50,311 bases of DNA, taken from an uncultured Prevotella sp. (lineage in GTDB: Bacteria > Bacteroidota > Bacteroidia > Bacteroidales > Bacteroidaceae). Each line of letters starts with the position of its first letter. Positions within the stretch are counted from its first letter, which is position 1. The notes below the pieces were generated by a model. That model did no database searches. It worked only from the letters and a program-made list of their open reading frames with translations, and had not been told where the DNA came from. The translations under genes and the position numbers were made by a program. Location: assembly GCA_900322175.1 (NCBI GenBank), contig ONYZ01000014.1:1-50311 (forward strand), given 5' to 3'. This document shows, one piece after another, positions 18,253-26,523 of the stretch.

Positions 18253-19914
18253 ATGGAACATATACCTAGTTTTAACGCTCTGATACAGAAGAGTATCATT
18301 GATAATTGGGATCGCGATGCGCTGACCGACTATAAGGGACAGACGCTACAGTTTCATGACGTAGCCAGAAAAATCGAGAAGTTACACATACTTTTCGAAA
18401 ACAGCGGAATTCAGAAGGGCGACAAGATTGCTCTCTGCGGCCGTAATTCATCACAATGGGCAGTGGCATTCCTAGCCACACTCACCTATGGTGCTATCGC
18501 TGTACCCATTCTGCATGAGTTTAATGCAGAACAGGTACACAACATCGTAAACCACTCAGAGGCGAGACTGCTCTTTGTGGGAGACCATGTGGCTACAATT
18601 ATCGATCCCCAGGCTATGCCCACACTCGAAGGTATCATCAACAATCCAGACTACTCATTGATGGTATCACGCACAGACAAGCTTACTTATGCCCGTGAGC
18701 ATCTTAATGAGTTATACGGAAAGAGATTCCCAAAGTATTTCCGTAAGGAACACGTAAGCTACTATCAGGAGCAGAGTTCAGAAGAACTGGCTGTAATCAA
18801 CTACACCAGTGGAACAACAGGATTCTCAAAAGGCGTAATGCTACCCTATCGTGCACTTTGGTCAAACTTCGATTTCGCCATGAGTGTACTTGGCACCACT
18901 ATCAAAGCCGGCGACAAAGTAATCTCAATGTTGCCAATGGCTCACATGTATGGCATGGCGTTCGAATTCATATTCGAGTTCTTGCATGGTTGTCATGTGT
19001 ACTATTTGAATCGTGTTCCTTCGCCAGCTATTATTGCACAGGCTTTGGCCGAGATACGTCCAAGAATCGTAATTGCAGTTCCTCTTATTATCGAGAAGAT
19101 TATCCGCAAGAAGGTATTCCCCAAGATTCAAAACAATCGTATGCGCTTGCTACTCCAAATGCCTGTAATCTCAAAGAAGGTACGCGAGATGATATGTCAA
19201 GAAGTGCTCAAAGCCTTCGGTGGCAACATGTACGAGGTAATCATAGGTGGTGCTGCACTTAATCAGGAGGTAGAACGATTCTTGAAACGTATCGACTTCC
19301 CATATACTGTTGGCTATGGCGCTACAGAGTGTGCTCCAATCATCTGCTATCGCGATTGGCATACGTTTGCACCAGGTTCGTGTGGTTGCGCGGCACTGCA
19401 TCAGGAAGTAAAGATTGTTTCGCCTGATCCACAGCGCATTCCAGGCGAGATTCTAACTAAAGGTCCGAATGTTATGCTGGGCTACTATAAGAATCCTGAG
19501 GCTACTGCCGAAACTATTGACCGTGACGGATGGTATCACACAGGTGACCTTGGAACAATGGATGACGATGGAAATGTGTACATCAATGGACGTTCAAAGA
19601 ATATGCTGCTCGGACCTAACGGACAGAACATCTATCCAGAGGAAATCGAGGATAAACTTAACTCAATGACCATGGTAATTGAGAGCATCGTGGTTCAGCG
19701 CGATAACAAACTTGTGGCATTGGTTCATCCAGATATAGACGAAGCTAAGAACTTGGGATTCTCTGAAGAAGACCTGAAGAACATTATGGAACAGAACCGC
19801 AATGGTCTCAATGAACTTATTCCTGCATACGAGAAAATCTCTGAAATCGAGATTCACATGGATGAGTTTGAGAAGACCCCAAAGAAGAGTATTAAACGAT
19901 ATCTCTACAAATAA
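18253..19914 (+). CDS. AMP-dependent (acyl-CoA) synthetase/ligase, copy 2
   Basis: A 553-residue tandem paralogue of the preceding gene, aligning along the whole length without gaps of note and sharing long blocks such as EKIIRKKVFPKIQNNRMRLL and GRSKNMLLG-NGQN-YPEEIEDKLN. The same adenylation motifs are intact (NYTSGTTGFSKG, VGYGATECAP, DGWYHTGDLG, TPKKSIKRYLYK). Differences cluster in the middle region that forms the acyl pocket and around the third motif (SFSDYHDF in copy 1, CYRDWHTF here), so the copies may prefer different acids. An intrinsic terminator follows directly. Confidence 0.9.
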   Translation: MEHIPSFNALIQKSIIDNWDRDALTDYKGQTLQFHDVARKIEKLHILFENSGIQKGDKIALCGRNSSQWAVAFLATLTYGAIAVPILHEFNAEQVHNIVNHSEARLLFVGDHVATIIDPQAMPTLEGIINNPDYSLMVSRTDKLTYAREHLNELYGKRFPKYFRKEHVSYYQEQSSEELAVINYTSGTTGFSKGVMLPYRALWSNFDFAMSVLGTTIKAGDKVISMLPMAHMYGMAFEFIFEFLHGCHVYYLNRVPSPAIIAQALAEIRPRIVIAVPLIIEKIIRKKVFPKIQNNRMRLLLQMPVISKKVREMICQEVLKAFGGNMYEVIIGGAALNQEVERFLKRIDFPYTVGYGATECAPIICYRDWHTFAPGSCGCAALHQEVKIVSPDPQRIPGEILTKGPNVMLGYYKNPEATAETIDRDGWYHTGDLGTMDDDGNVYINGRSKNMLLGPNGQNIYPEEIEDKLNSMTMVIESIVVQRDNKLVALVHPDIDEAKNLGFSEEDLKNIMEQNRNGLNELIPAYEKISEIEIHMDEFEKTPKKSIKRYLYK

Positions 19915-19922
19915 CGATTATA

Positions 19923-19956
19923 AAAGCCTCCCGCATTTCCGAGAGGCTTTATTTTT
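19923..19956. terminator. Intrinsic terminator after the synthetase pair
   Basis: AAAGCCTC (19923-19930) pairs with GAGGCTTT (19943-19950) around a 12-nt loop and is followed by ATTTTTT-like sequence. On the other strand the A-run before the stem gives a shorter U-tract, so it may also stop the convergent gene, whose last codons it overlaps. Confidence 0.8.
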
Positions 19957-21106
19957 ACTCATACCAGTAGTAGTACCAATAGGTACCAAAATATTGCTCG
20001 GCCATTTTTCCTTTCTGCTCCATCTTCTGAGGATACTTATTACGCAACTCACGGAAATTGTCGTAGTCCTCATCCATCACAGCATTGCGATAAACAGCAA
20101 CGGGTTTTGAGCGAAGATGGTCATATAGCACCAAAGCCTCACGATAATGCTTGGGCAAGCTATCGTTAAGTGCATAATGCTTTTTCACCTCGCGAGCAAA
20201 AGTATCAATCTCCTTATCAATTAGATAGCCAGAAAGAAGATAATCCGTCACAACCTTTCGCTGTACTGAATCTCTGCGCTGAACTAACTTAAGATAATGC
20301 ATAGGTTCCATATTGTAAGCGGGTACAGCACCTATAAACTTGTAGATGCTATCCTTAGGATATAACATCAATACAGAAGAACTGTCGGTGGGAAGTATAG
20401 TCTTGCTCGAACCACAGACCTTATATTCGAACAACTTTTCACCAAGTGTACCCTGACGAGCTAAAGCATGCATACGGAGCATAACAAGATTCTCGTCACA
20501 CTCCAGCGACTTATTGCCAGCCGCAAGTGCTCCCTCAATATCACCATCAAGCAGACTTCTCTCTGCTCTCATGCGATAATGGAAGACTGCATTTGTATTG
20601 CCAATGCCTGCAACACTCATCATCATAAATACCATAATGAGCAGATTCATCCACATCGTACGTGAAAAGAGATTGGGATTAGGAGCATCGTCTAGTTCCT
20701 GTAATTTGTTTACCACGTATGAAACCGCTCCCCATGCAATGAGAACAACAAGCCCCATCCAACCAGGAAACTCATGAGTAATCCCCCCATCAGGATCTGG
20801 AATGATGTTGGTAAGCATACCTAGTGCCAACATCGAAGGAAAGAAGGTTAGCGCATAGAAGCTCTTGCTTAGGCGAGTAACCTTAAACACCGCATTTTGG
20901 AGCAGCAACAGAACCACCGTAATGACTATGGCACCAATCAAGCGATTGTAATGCGTAAGCCCATGACTTAAAACGTGCTGGGCCATTATCAGTAAGTCGT
21001 ACTGAAAGAAAAACAGCCAGCACCACGAAAAGAGTATAAAAACGATAGCGCACACCATACGTACGGTCGTTGCGCTATCATCCTGTTTCTTTTTACGATA
21101 ATTCAT
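19955..21106 (-). CDS. Membrane protein with C-terminal helical region (possibly DUF6057)
   Basis: A 383-residue protein with about four to five transmembrane helices in the first 190 residues and a soluble C-terminal half. The soluble part starts with FHYRMRAERSLLDGDIEGALAAGNKSLECDENLVMLRMHALARQG (split: a TPR-like pair of helices), suggesting a protein-interaction module. It ends in an unusual aromatic tail, YFGTYWYYYWYE. It resembles DUF6057-type Bacteroidota proteins from memory, but that is uncertain. It follows glgB after 2 nt and is the last gene of that operon. Confidence 0.65.
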   Translation of the reverse strand: MNYRKKKQDDSATTVRMVCAIVFILFSWCWLFFFQYDLLIMAQHVLSHGLTHYNRLIGAIVITVVLLLLQNAVFKVTRLSKSFYALTFFPSMLALGMLTNIIPDPDGGITHEFPGWMGLVVLIAWGAVSYVVNKLQELDDAPNPNLFSRTMWMNLLIMVFMMMSVAGIGNTNAVFHYRMRAERSLLDGDIEGALAAGNKSLECDENLVMLRMHALARQGTLGEKLFEYKVCGSSKTILPTDSSSVLMLYPKDSIYKFIGAVPAYNMEPMHYLKLVQRRDSVQRKVVTDYLLSGYLIDKEIDTFAREVKKHYALNDSLPKHYREALVLYDHLRSKPVAVYRNAVMDEDYDNFRELRNKYPQKMEQKGKMAEQYFGTYWYYYWYE

Positions 21107-21108
21107 AT

Positions 21109-23196
21109 TTAAATTTTCTTCAATACAACGGCCGAACGAGCCGGGATATAGAGTTTAAGCCACTCCTTATGATCCTCAACATAAAGAGGATCAAAGTTTG
21201 TGAAGTGAGTTACAGTATCATCAGCAAATCCGTTTCCGCCAAAGTCCTTCGAATCGGTATTAAGCACCACTTTATACGAACCTGTTGGAACCAGGAATCC
21301 ATAATCAGTATAACTACGTGTGGGCGAGAAGTTGAATACAAATATCAAATCACCACGCATAAAGCAGAGAACCTGATCGCCATCATCGTGCCAAATCTCT
21401 GTAACAGGCGTATTCTGGAAATTACGAACACTCTTGATTACCTTTAGCATCTCACGATCGAAGTCGCCCAACCAGTGATAGCAAAGATCCTTATTATCTA
21501 CCAAGTTCCACTGGCGACGGGCATACTTATAGCTCCAGCCATTACCTTCGCGAGGGAAGTCGATCCACTCTGGATGTCCAAACTCGTTACCCATAAAGTT
21601 CAGGTAGCCACCATTGATGGCAGCGGCGGTAACTAGACGAATCATCTTATGCAAAGCTATACCACGCTGAGCAATATCGTTCACATCCTTCTTGGCAAAA
21701 TGCCAATACATATCGGCATCAATCAAGCGGAAGATGATAGTCTTGTCGCCCACAAGTGCCTGATCATGACTCTCGCAATAAGAGATAGTCTTCTCGTCAG
21801 GACGACGATTCTTTACCTCCCAGAAGATAGAGCATACATTGATATCCTCATCGCGTACCTCTTTAATAGTCTTAATCCAATAATCAGGTATATTCATCGC
21901 CATACGATAGTCGAAACCATAGCCGCCATCCTCAAACTTAGCAGCAAGACCAGGCATACCAGATACTTCCTCTGCGATAGTTATTGCGTCAGGATTAACC
22001 TCATGAATCAACTTATTGGCCAAGGTAAGATAGCAGATTGCATTATCATCCTCATGTCCGTTGAAGTAGTCGCCATATCCACCAAATGCCTCACCTAGTC
22101 CGTGAGAGTAATAAAGCATAGATGTTACACCATCAAAACGGAAACCATCGAACTTAAACTCCTCAAGCCAGTACTTACAGTTAGAGAGCAGGAAGTGGAG
22201 CACGTCGTCCTTGCCGTAATCGAAGCAGAGCGAATCCCAAGCCGGGTGCTCATGACGATCACCAGGATAGAAGAACTGGTTTGGATCGCCAGCCAGATTG
22301 CCAAGACCCTCAACCTCATTCTTAACTGCATGAGAATGAACGATATCCATAATTACAGCCACACCATTCTTATGGGCAGTATCGATGAGTTCCTTAAGAT
22401 CTTCAGGAGTTCCGAAACGGCTTGATGGGGCAAAGAACGACGATACGTGATAGCCAAACGATCCATAATATGGATGCTCCTGAATAGCCATTACCTGAAT
22501 ACAGTTATAGCCATCCTTGATTACACGCGGCAATACATTATCCTTAAACTCCTTATACGAACCAACCTTCTCGGCATCCTGGCCCATTCCAACATGGCAC
22601 TCGTATATGAGCAATGGATTCTTCTTGGGTTTGAAGTTATTCTTCTTGAACTCATATTTCTTCTCAGGATTCCAAACCTGGGCAGAGAATATCTTAGTGT
22701 TATCATCCTGGACTACGCGACGGCACCATGCTGGGATACGCTCGCCTTCTCCCCCATTCCACTTTACCTTCATCTTGTAAAGTTGACCATGTTTCAGAGC
22801 TTTTTCGCTGAGTTTCAGTTCCCAGTTGCCAGTACCCTCAATGCGCTTGCAACGATACTTCTCGTCCTCTCGCCAATTATTGAAATCGCCGATCAGATAA
22901 ATATCCGTAGCATTAGGTGCCCACTCGCGGAATACCCATCCTTTAGTCAACTTGTGAAGACCGAAATACAAATGACCAGAAGCAAACTGACTAAGTGTAT
23001 ATTTACCATTCTGTGTCAGTTGGTTAATCTTCCATACGGCATGGTCATGACGCCCACGGATAGCATCCTCGAAAGGTTCCAACCAAGAGTCGTTACGTAC
23101 AAGGCCAATATGTTCTGGCTGTACAGGTGCAGTCTTTTTTACTGTCGAAGCCTTCTTAGCAGCAGGCTTTTTTACTGATTTTTTCTTCGTTTCCAT
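21109..23196 (-). CDS. glgB: 1,4-alpha-glucan (glycogen) branching enzyme
   Basis: A 695-residue GH13 enzyme that makes alpha-1,6 branches in glycogen. It has an N-terminal CBM48 domain (EWAPNATDIYLIGDFNNW, about residues 91-108) and a catalytic barrel with the nucleophile Asp355 in GFRFDGVTSM, the acid/base Glu409 in ITIAEEVSGMP, and YCESHDQALVGD for the transition-state Asp. The SMLYYSHG and AEEVSGMPG forms resemble the eukaryotic-type branching enzymes rather than E. coli GlgB. An N-terminal Lys/Ala/Pro-rich tail of about 25 residues precedes CBM48. It lies 7 nt after the YhcH-type gene. Confidence 0.93.
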   Translation of the reverse strand: METKKKSVKKPAAKKASTVKKTAPVQPEHIGLVRNDSWLEPFEDAIRGRHDHAVWKINQLTQNGKYTLSQFASGHLYFGLHKLTKGWVFREWAPNATDIYLIGDFNNWREDEKYRCKRIEGTGNWELKLSEKALKHGQLYKMKVKWNGGEGERIPAWCRRVVQDDNTKIFSAQVWNPEKKYEFKKNNFKPKKNPLLIYECHVGMGQDAEKVGSYKEFKDNVLPRVIKDGYNCIQVMAIQEHPYYGSFGYHVSSFFAPSSRFGTPEDLKELIDTAHKNGVAVIMDIVHSHAVKNEVEGLGNLAGDPNQFFYPGDRHEHPAWDSLCFDYGKDDVLHFLLSNCKYWLEEFKFDGFRFDGVTSMLYYSHGLGEAFGGYGDYFNGHEDDNAICYLTLANKLIHEVNPDAITIAEEVSGMPGLAAKFEDGGYGFDYRMAMNIPDYWIKTIKEVRDEDINVCSIFWEVKNRRPDEKTISYCESHDQALVGDKTIIFRLIDADMYWHFAKKDVNDIAQRGIALHKMIRLVTAAAINGGYLNFMGNEFGHPEWIDFPREGNGWSYKYARRQWNLVDNKDLCYHWLGDFDREMLKVIKSVRNFQNTPVTEIWHDDGDQVLCFMRGDLIFVFNFSPTRSYTDYGFLVPTGSYKVVLNTDSKDFGGNGFADDTVTHFTNFDPLYVEDHKEWLKLYIPARSAVVLKKI

Positions 23197-23203
23197 AGTT
23201 ATA

Positions 23204-23650
23204 TTATGCTTTTACTTTGAAAATAGCTTTCTTTATTTCACTTTTCTCGATGATGCATGGAGCATGACCATCTTGTGGGAAGAAGATGACAAACTGTCCA
23301 GGATTAATTGTGACATAAGTCTGAGGCTTGGTGTCGCCATACTTGGTGATATCCTTCTCAGCATTATACTCAAACTCAGGGAGATCACACAGAGGCGAAT
23401 ATCCGAATGTCTCAGCACATGTGATAGGAATCTGTACATCAATCATGTTGATATGCGTCTCTATAATTGCAGTATCTGTTGTGCGCTGCTTGGCCACCTG
23501 CACATTCACAAACAGGTCGTTCCCCTTGATTGTGCATTTACCCTCCTCCATGGTGTGAAGATCGTTATTCTTTAAGAACTCCACCACATCGGCAAACAAC
23601 GGATTGAGCGTTGTGTACTTGCCGAGATTTTCAATAGTATCAATAATCAT
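23204..23650 (-). CDS. YhcH/YjgK/YiaL-family (DUF386) cupin-like protein
   Basis: A 148-residue beta-barrel protein of the YhcH/EbgC family, whose members are linked to sugar metabolism, including sialic acid use, often as supposed anomerases. Typical features are ETHINMIDVQIPITCAETFGY in mid-protein and the FFPQDGHAPCI metal/ligand segment near the end. I start at 23650 (MIIDTIENLGKY): the frame stays open to 23869 but that extension lies inside the preceding MORN gene and has no matching family sequence. It sits between the MORN gene (25 nt upstream) and glgB. Confidence 0.85.
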   Translation of the reverse strand: MIIDTIENLGKYTTLNPLFADVVEFLKNNDLHTMEEGKCTIKGNDLFVNVQVAKQRTTDTAIIETHINMIDVQIPITCAETFGYSPLCDLPEFEYNAEKDITKYGDTKPQTYVTINPGQFVIFFPQDGHAPCIIEKSEIKKAIFKVKA

Positions 23651-23675
23651 AATTGGTAAATATTTAAGTTGTTTG

Positions 23676-24794
23676 TTAATTTGTCTGCCTGTGTCCTCTG
23701 GTATAGGTTCCTTGTGCAGTAACCTTGCCATTGCGGTCTTTCTCAACGAAATTTCCATCACGAACATCGTCCAGATATGTACCTTCGAAACGACTTCCAT
23801 CCTTATCTTCCTCGACAGCAGCACCATTACGCCGGCCATTCTTAAAAATGCCCTTGAACTTTGAACCATCAGAGAAACGAACTACGCATTCACCATTGGG
23901 CTGACCAGCCTTGAAAGTTCCTTCAACGGTGTCACCACCCTTTTTGGTCAGCTTGCCACGACCCTCCTGTCTGTCGGCCTTCCACTGGCCTACATAGGTA
24001 TCGCCATTCTGCCATACAAACGTTCCTTGACCTTGCTTGTCGCCTCTGAAAAACTGGCCCGTATACTTATCGCCATTAGCATACTTGAAGATGCCCTGAC
24101 CTGTACGTTCACCCTTCACGTAGTCACCTTCGTACACATCACCATTCTGGAATTTATATATCCCTCGGCCATTCATCTCATCATCAGTCCAGGGACCAAT
24201 ATATTCATCGCCTCCGGCATACTTGAAAATACCCTTGCCCGAACGCATGTTATCCTTCCAGTCGCCATCATATACAGATCCGTCGCCCCAATCATAGACG
24301 CCTTTTCCGTTTTTCTTGTCGTTCATCCAGTAGCCCTTATAATATGCGCCACTGGCAAAGGTGTAGATTCCATATCCCGAACGCTTATCCTGTTTCCATT
24401 CGCCGTCATATTTGTCGCCATTATAATAGTACATTATGCCGTGTCCCTGCTGATAATCGCGGAACCACAAGCCGTCATAGCGATTGTTATTAAGGAAATA
24501 ATATGTACCCTTGCCGTGCTGCTGATCCTGAAACCATTCGCCCTCGTATTTCTCGCCATCAAAGAATGAGTATATACCAAAACCCTGACGCTTGCCTTTC
24601 ACGTATTCTCCCTCATACCAGTTGCCGTTTTTATATACAGCCTTACCTTTACCATGAGGTTTACCCATAACCGTTTCGCCCTGATACTCGCCACCATCCT
24701 TAGTTGTGGTCGAACCTAGTGTTATCTTCTGTGCTTCTGCAGTGAATGGCAGGAGCAATGTTAGTGCTATAATCGATATTTTATTTATATACAT
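23676..24794 (-). CDS. Secreted MORN-repeat protein
   Basis: A 372-residue protein with a cleavable signal peptide (MYINKISIIALTLLLPF, cleavage probably near AEA-Q) followed by about fourteen consecutive 23-residue MORN repeats of the form Y-x-G-x-W-x5-G-x-G-x-Y. The first ten are regular and the last three or four are degenerate. MORN arrays fold into a long beta-sheet ribbon and usually bind proteins or lipids. It is the first gene before the YhcH and glgB genes and has its own strong promoter. Its job there is unknown. Confidence 0.88.
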   Translation of the reverse strand: MYINKISIIALTLLLPFTAEAQKITLGSTTTKDGGEYQGETVMGKPHGKGKAVYKNGNWYEGEYVKGKRQGFGIYSFFDGEKYEGEWFQDQQHGKGTYYFLNNNRYDGLWFRDYQQGHGIMYYYNGDKYDGEWKQDKRSGYGIYTFASGAYYKGYWMNDKKNGKGVYDWGDGSVYDGDWKDNMRSGKGIFKYAGGDEYIGPWTDDEMNGRGIYKFQNGDVYEGDYVKGERTGQGIFKYANGDKYTGQFFRGDKQGQGTFVWQNGDTYVGQWKADRQEGRGKLTKKGGDTVEGTFKAGQPNGECVVRFSDGSKFKGIFKNGRRNGAAVEEDKDGSRFEGTYLDDVRDGNFVEKDRNGKVTAQGTYTRGHRQTN

Positions 24795-24820
24795 TTTGAT
24801 AATAATCCTATTTTAGTGTG

Positions 24821-24852
24821 CAAATTTAAACAAAATAATCGAGGTGCGCAAA
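24821..24852 (-). promoter_or_regulatory. Promoter of the MORN-yhcH-glgB operon
   Basis: On the minus strand TTTG (24849-24852) and TAAATTTG (24821-24828) are separated by 20 nt, a full -33/-7 match. The leader is about 22-26 nt. It is back to back with the kdsB promoter. Confidence 0.72.
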
Positions 24853-24877
24853 TTACTTACCTATTATTTTATAAGTT

Positions 24878-24911
24878 TTTGCGTTTTCATCAGTTTTTTT
24901 ATTTACCTTTG
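24878..24911 (+). promoter_or_regulatory. Promoter of kdsB
   Basis: TACCTTTG at 24904-24911 with a TTTG at 24878-24881, 22 nt upstream. Only eight bases (CACCCGTT) separate the box from the ATG, so the transcript leader would be a few bases at most. Confidence 0.65.
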
Positions 24912-24919
24912 CACCCGTT

Positions 24920-25729
24920 ATGAAGTTTATGGCTATTATTCCTGCCCGTTATGCTTCTACAAGATATCCGGGCAAGCCGCTTGCAATACTGGGCGGAAAA
25001 CCAGTAATTCAGAGAGTGTATGAGCAGGTTAAAAGCGTGCTCGATGATGTATATGTGGCTACCGACGATCAGCGCATTTTCGACGCAGTCATTGGTTTCG
25101 GCGGAAAGGCCGTAATGACCCGTGTCGACCACAAGAGTGGTACCGACCGTATAGAGGAGGCTGTAGAAAAGCTTGAGGAAAGTGGAAAGTGGCGCTCGGC
25201 CGAAGGACGCTTGCAACCGGATGGACGCAATAAAGAGGAAAGAGATAACATTGTAGTAATCAACGTTCAGGGTGATGAACCTTTCATCCAGCCTTCTCAG
25301 ATTGAAACCCTGATGCATCTCTTCGACACACCCGAAACCCAGATAGGTACACTTGGAAAACATTTTGAGTCAATCGATGCCATCGAGAATCCCAATTCGC
25401 CAAAGATTGTTACCGATAATCGCGGGTTCGCTCTATATTTCAGTCGTAGCGTTATACCTTATATAAGAGGTAAAGAGCGCGATGAGTGGTTTGGCGAGTA
25501 CCCATTCCTTAAACATCTTGGAGTATATGCTTATCGCCGTGAGATTTTAGCCGAAGTAACAAAACTGCCCCAGAGCAGTCTGGAAAAAGCAGAGAGCCTG
25601 GAGCAATTACGCTGGTTGCAGAATGGTTATCGTATCCGTGTGGGTATGACTGATATCGAAACAGTAGGTATCGACGCCCCTGAGGATCTGACCCGTGCAG
25701 AGGAATTCCTACTGAAGCACTTGGCGTAA
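24920..25729 (+). CDS. kdsB: CMP-Kdo synthetase (3-deoxy-manno-octulosonate cytidylyltransferase)
   Basis: Activates Kdo with CTP for lipopolysaccharide inner-core synthesis in the cytoplasm. Family motifs are IIPARYASTRYPGKPLA at the N-terminus (nucleotide binding), VATDDQRI, HKSGTDRIEEA, INVQGDEPFIQP and the C-terminal IETVGIDAPEDLTRAE. At 269 aa it is longer than the 248-aa E. coli enzyme because of a charged insert at about residues 86-108 (see findings). The last 21 nt overlap the convergent J-domain gene. Confidence 0.95.
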   Translation: MKFMAIIPARYASTRYPGKPLAILGGKPVIQRVYEQVKSVLDDVYVATDDQRIFDAVIGFGGKAVMTRVDHKSGTDRIEEAVEKLEESGKWRSAEGRLQPDGRNKEERDNIVVINVQGDEPFIQPSQIETLMHLFDTPETQIGTLGKHFESIDAIENPNSPKIVTDNRGFALYFSRSVIPYIRGKERDEWFGEYPFLKHLGVYAYRREILAEVTKLPQSSLEKAESLEQLRWLQNGYRIRVGMTDIETVGIDAPEDLTRAEEFLLKHLA

Positions 25730-26389
25730 CAAGTCCTTCTGACGCTCAGTCAGATTTGTCGGAAGTTTTACTTGATAGGTAATGATGAGATCTCCAAAGG
25801 TTCCATCGCCTCTATCATACCCCTTACCACGCAGTCGGACCTTAGTGCCAGGCTGCGTTTCGGGCTTAATTTTCAGCTTAAGCTTCGAGCCATTCGATAG
25901 TGTTACAATCACCTCACCACCAAGCAATGCTGTGTAAAGATCTATCGTAACATTCGCGTTCATCTCGCCGCTATGTGTACGAGTCTGACGGGCACCGCCA
26001 AAACCTTGGAATCCACCAAAGCCTCCACCAGGTTGGCCTTTGCGTCCGAACAGGTCTTGGAAGAACGATGAGAATCCGCCTCCGCTCTGGAAGTTGCTGA
26101 AGTCGAACCCACTAAACGGATTGCCTCCTGCCTGACCTCCGCCAAACCCCTGAAACTGTTCGGCTTCACGCCACTTTTCGCCATATTGGTCATACTTCTT
26201 TCGCTTCTCAGGATCGCCTATCACATCGTAAGCTTCCTGCAAAGCCTGGAATTTGGCCTGAGCCTTTGGGTCATCAGGATGCAAATCGGGATGAAACTGC
26301 TTGGCACGTTTCAAGTAAGCCTTCTTTACATCCTTCTGCGGTATAGTCTTGTCTACGCCTAAAATCTTGTAATAATCAATGAATGCCAT
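25709..26389 (-). CDS. Short J-domain co-chaperone
   Basis: A 226-residue DnaJ/CbpA-type protein that would stimulate a DnaK-family Hsp70. The J domain (residues 1-70) has the essential HPD at 33-35. A Gly/Phe-rich linker (about 75-145) follows, then a single C-terminal substrate-binding domain (VTIDLYTALLGGEVIVTL, GTKVRLRGKGY, GDLIITYQV). The zinc-finger domain and the other C-terminal domain found in DnaJ and CbpA are absent. A strong AGGAGGG ribosome-binding site lies before the ATG. Confidence 0.88.
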   Translation of the reverse strand: MAFIDYYKILGVDKTIPQKDVKKAYLKRAKQFHPDLHPDDPKAQAKFQALQEAYDVIGDPEKRKKYDQYGEKWREAEQFQGFGGGQAGGNPFSGFDFSNFQSGGGFSSFFQDLFGRKGQPGGGFGGFQGFGGARQTRTHSGEMNANVTIDLYTALLGGEVIVTLSNGSKLKLKIKPETQPGTKVRLRGKGYDRGDGTFGDLIITYQVKLPTNLTERQKDLLRQVLQ

Positions 26390-26468
26390 AATAATACCCT
26401 CCTATTTCTTTTTCGAGTTTTCCTGCAAAAAATGTGCCAGTCAACACTCTAAAATAATTTAATAAAAG

Positions 26469-26500
26469 TTTGGGTATATCAATTTTATTGTGTAATTTTG
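26469..26500 (+). promoter_or_regulatory. Promoter of the 5'-nucleotidase/nudC operon
   Basis: TTTG at 26469-26472, a 20-nt spacer, then TAATTTTG at 26493-26500: a full -33/-7 match. The start codon follows 23 nt after the box. Confidence 0.75.
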
Positions 26501-26523
26501 CACGCGAAACAATAACAACGTAG

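Noticed and set aside
23651-23869. N-terminal extension of the YhcH-type protein
   Set aside because: It is read from the end of the MORN gene in another frame; the family sequence starts at 23650.
23676-24794. Regular DNA repeats that could be taken for a repeat array or CRISPR
   Set aside because: The periodicity is that of 23-residue MORN protein repeats in one open frame, with synonymous variation and no spacers.
25960-26170. Gly/Phe-rich repetitive stretch as a mobile or structural repeat
   Set aside because: It is the normal G/F linker of a J-domain protein.
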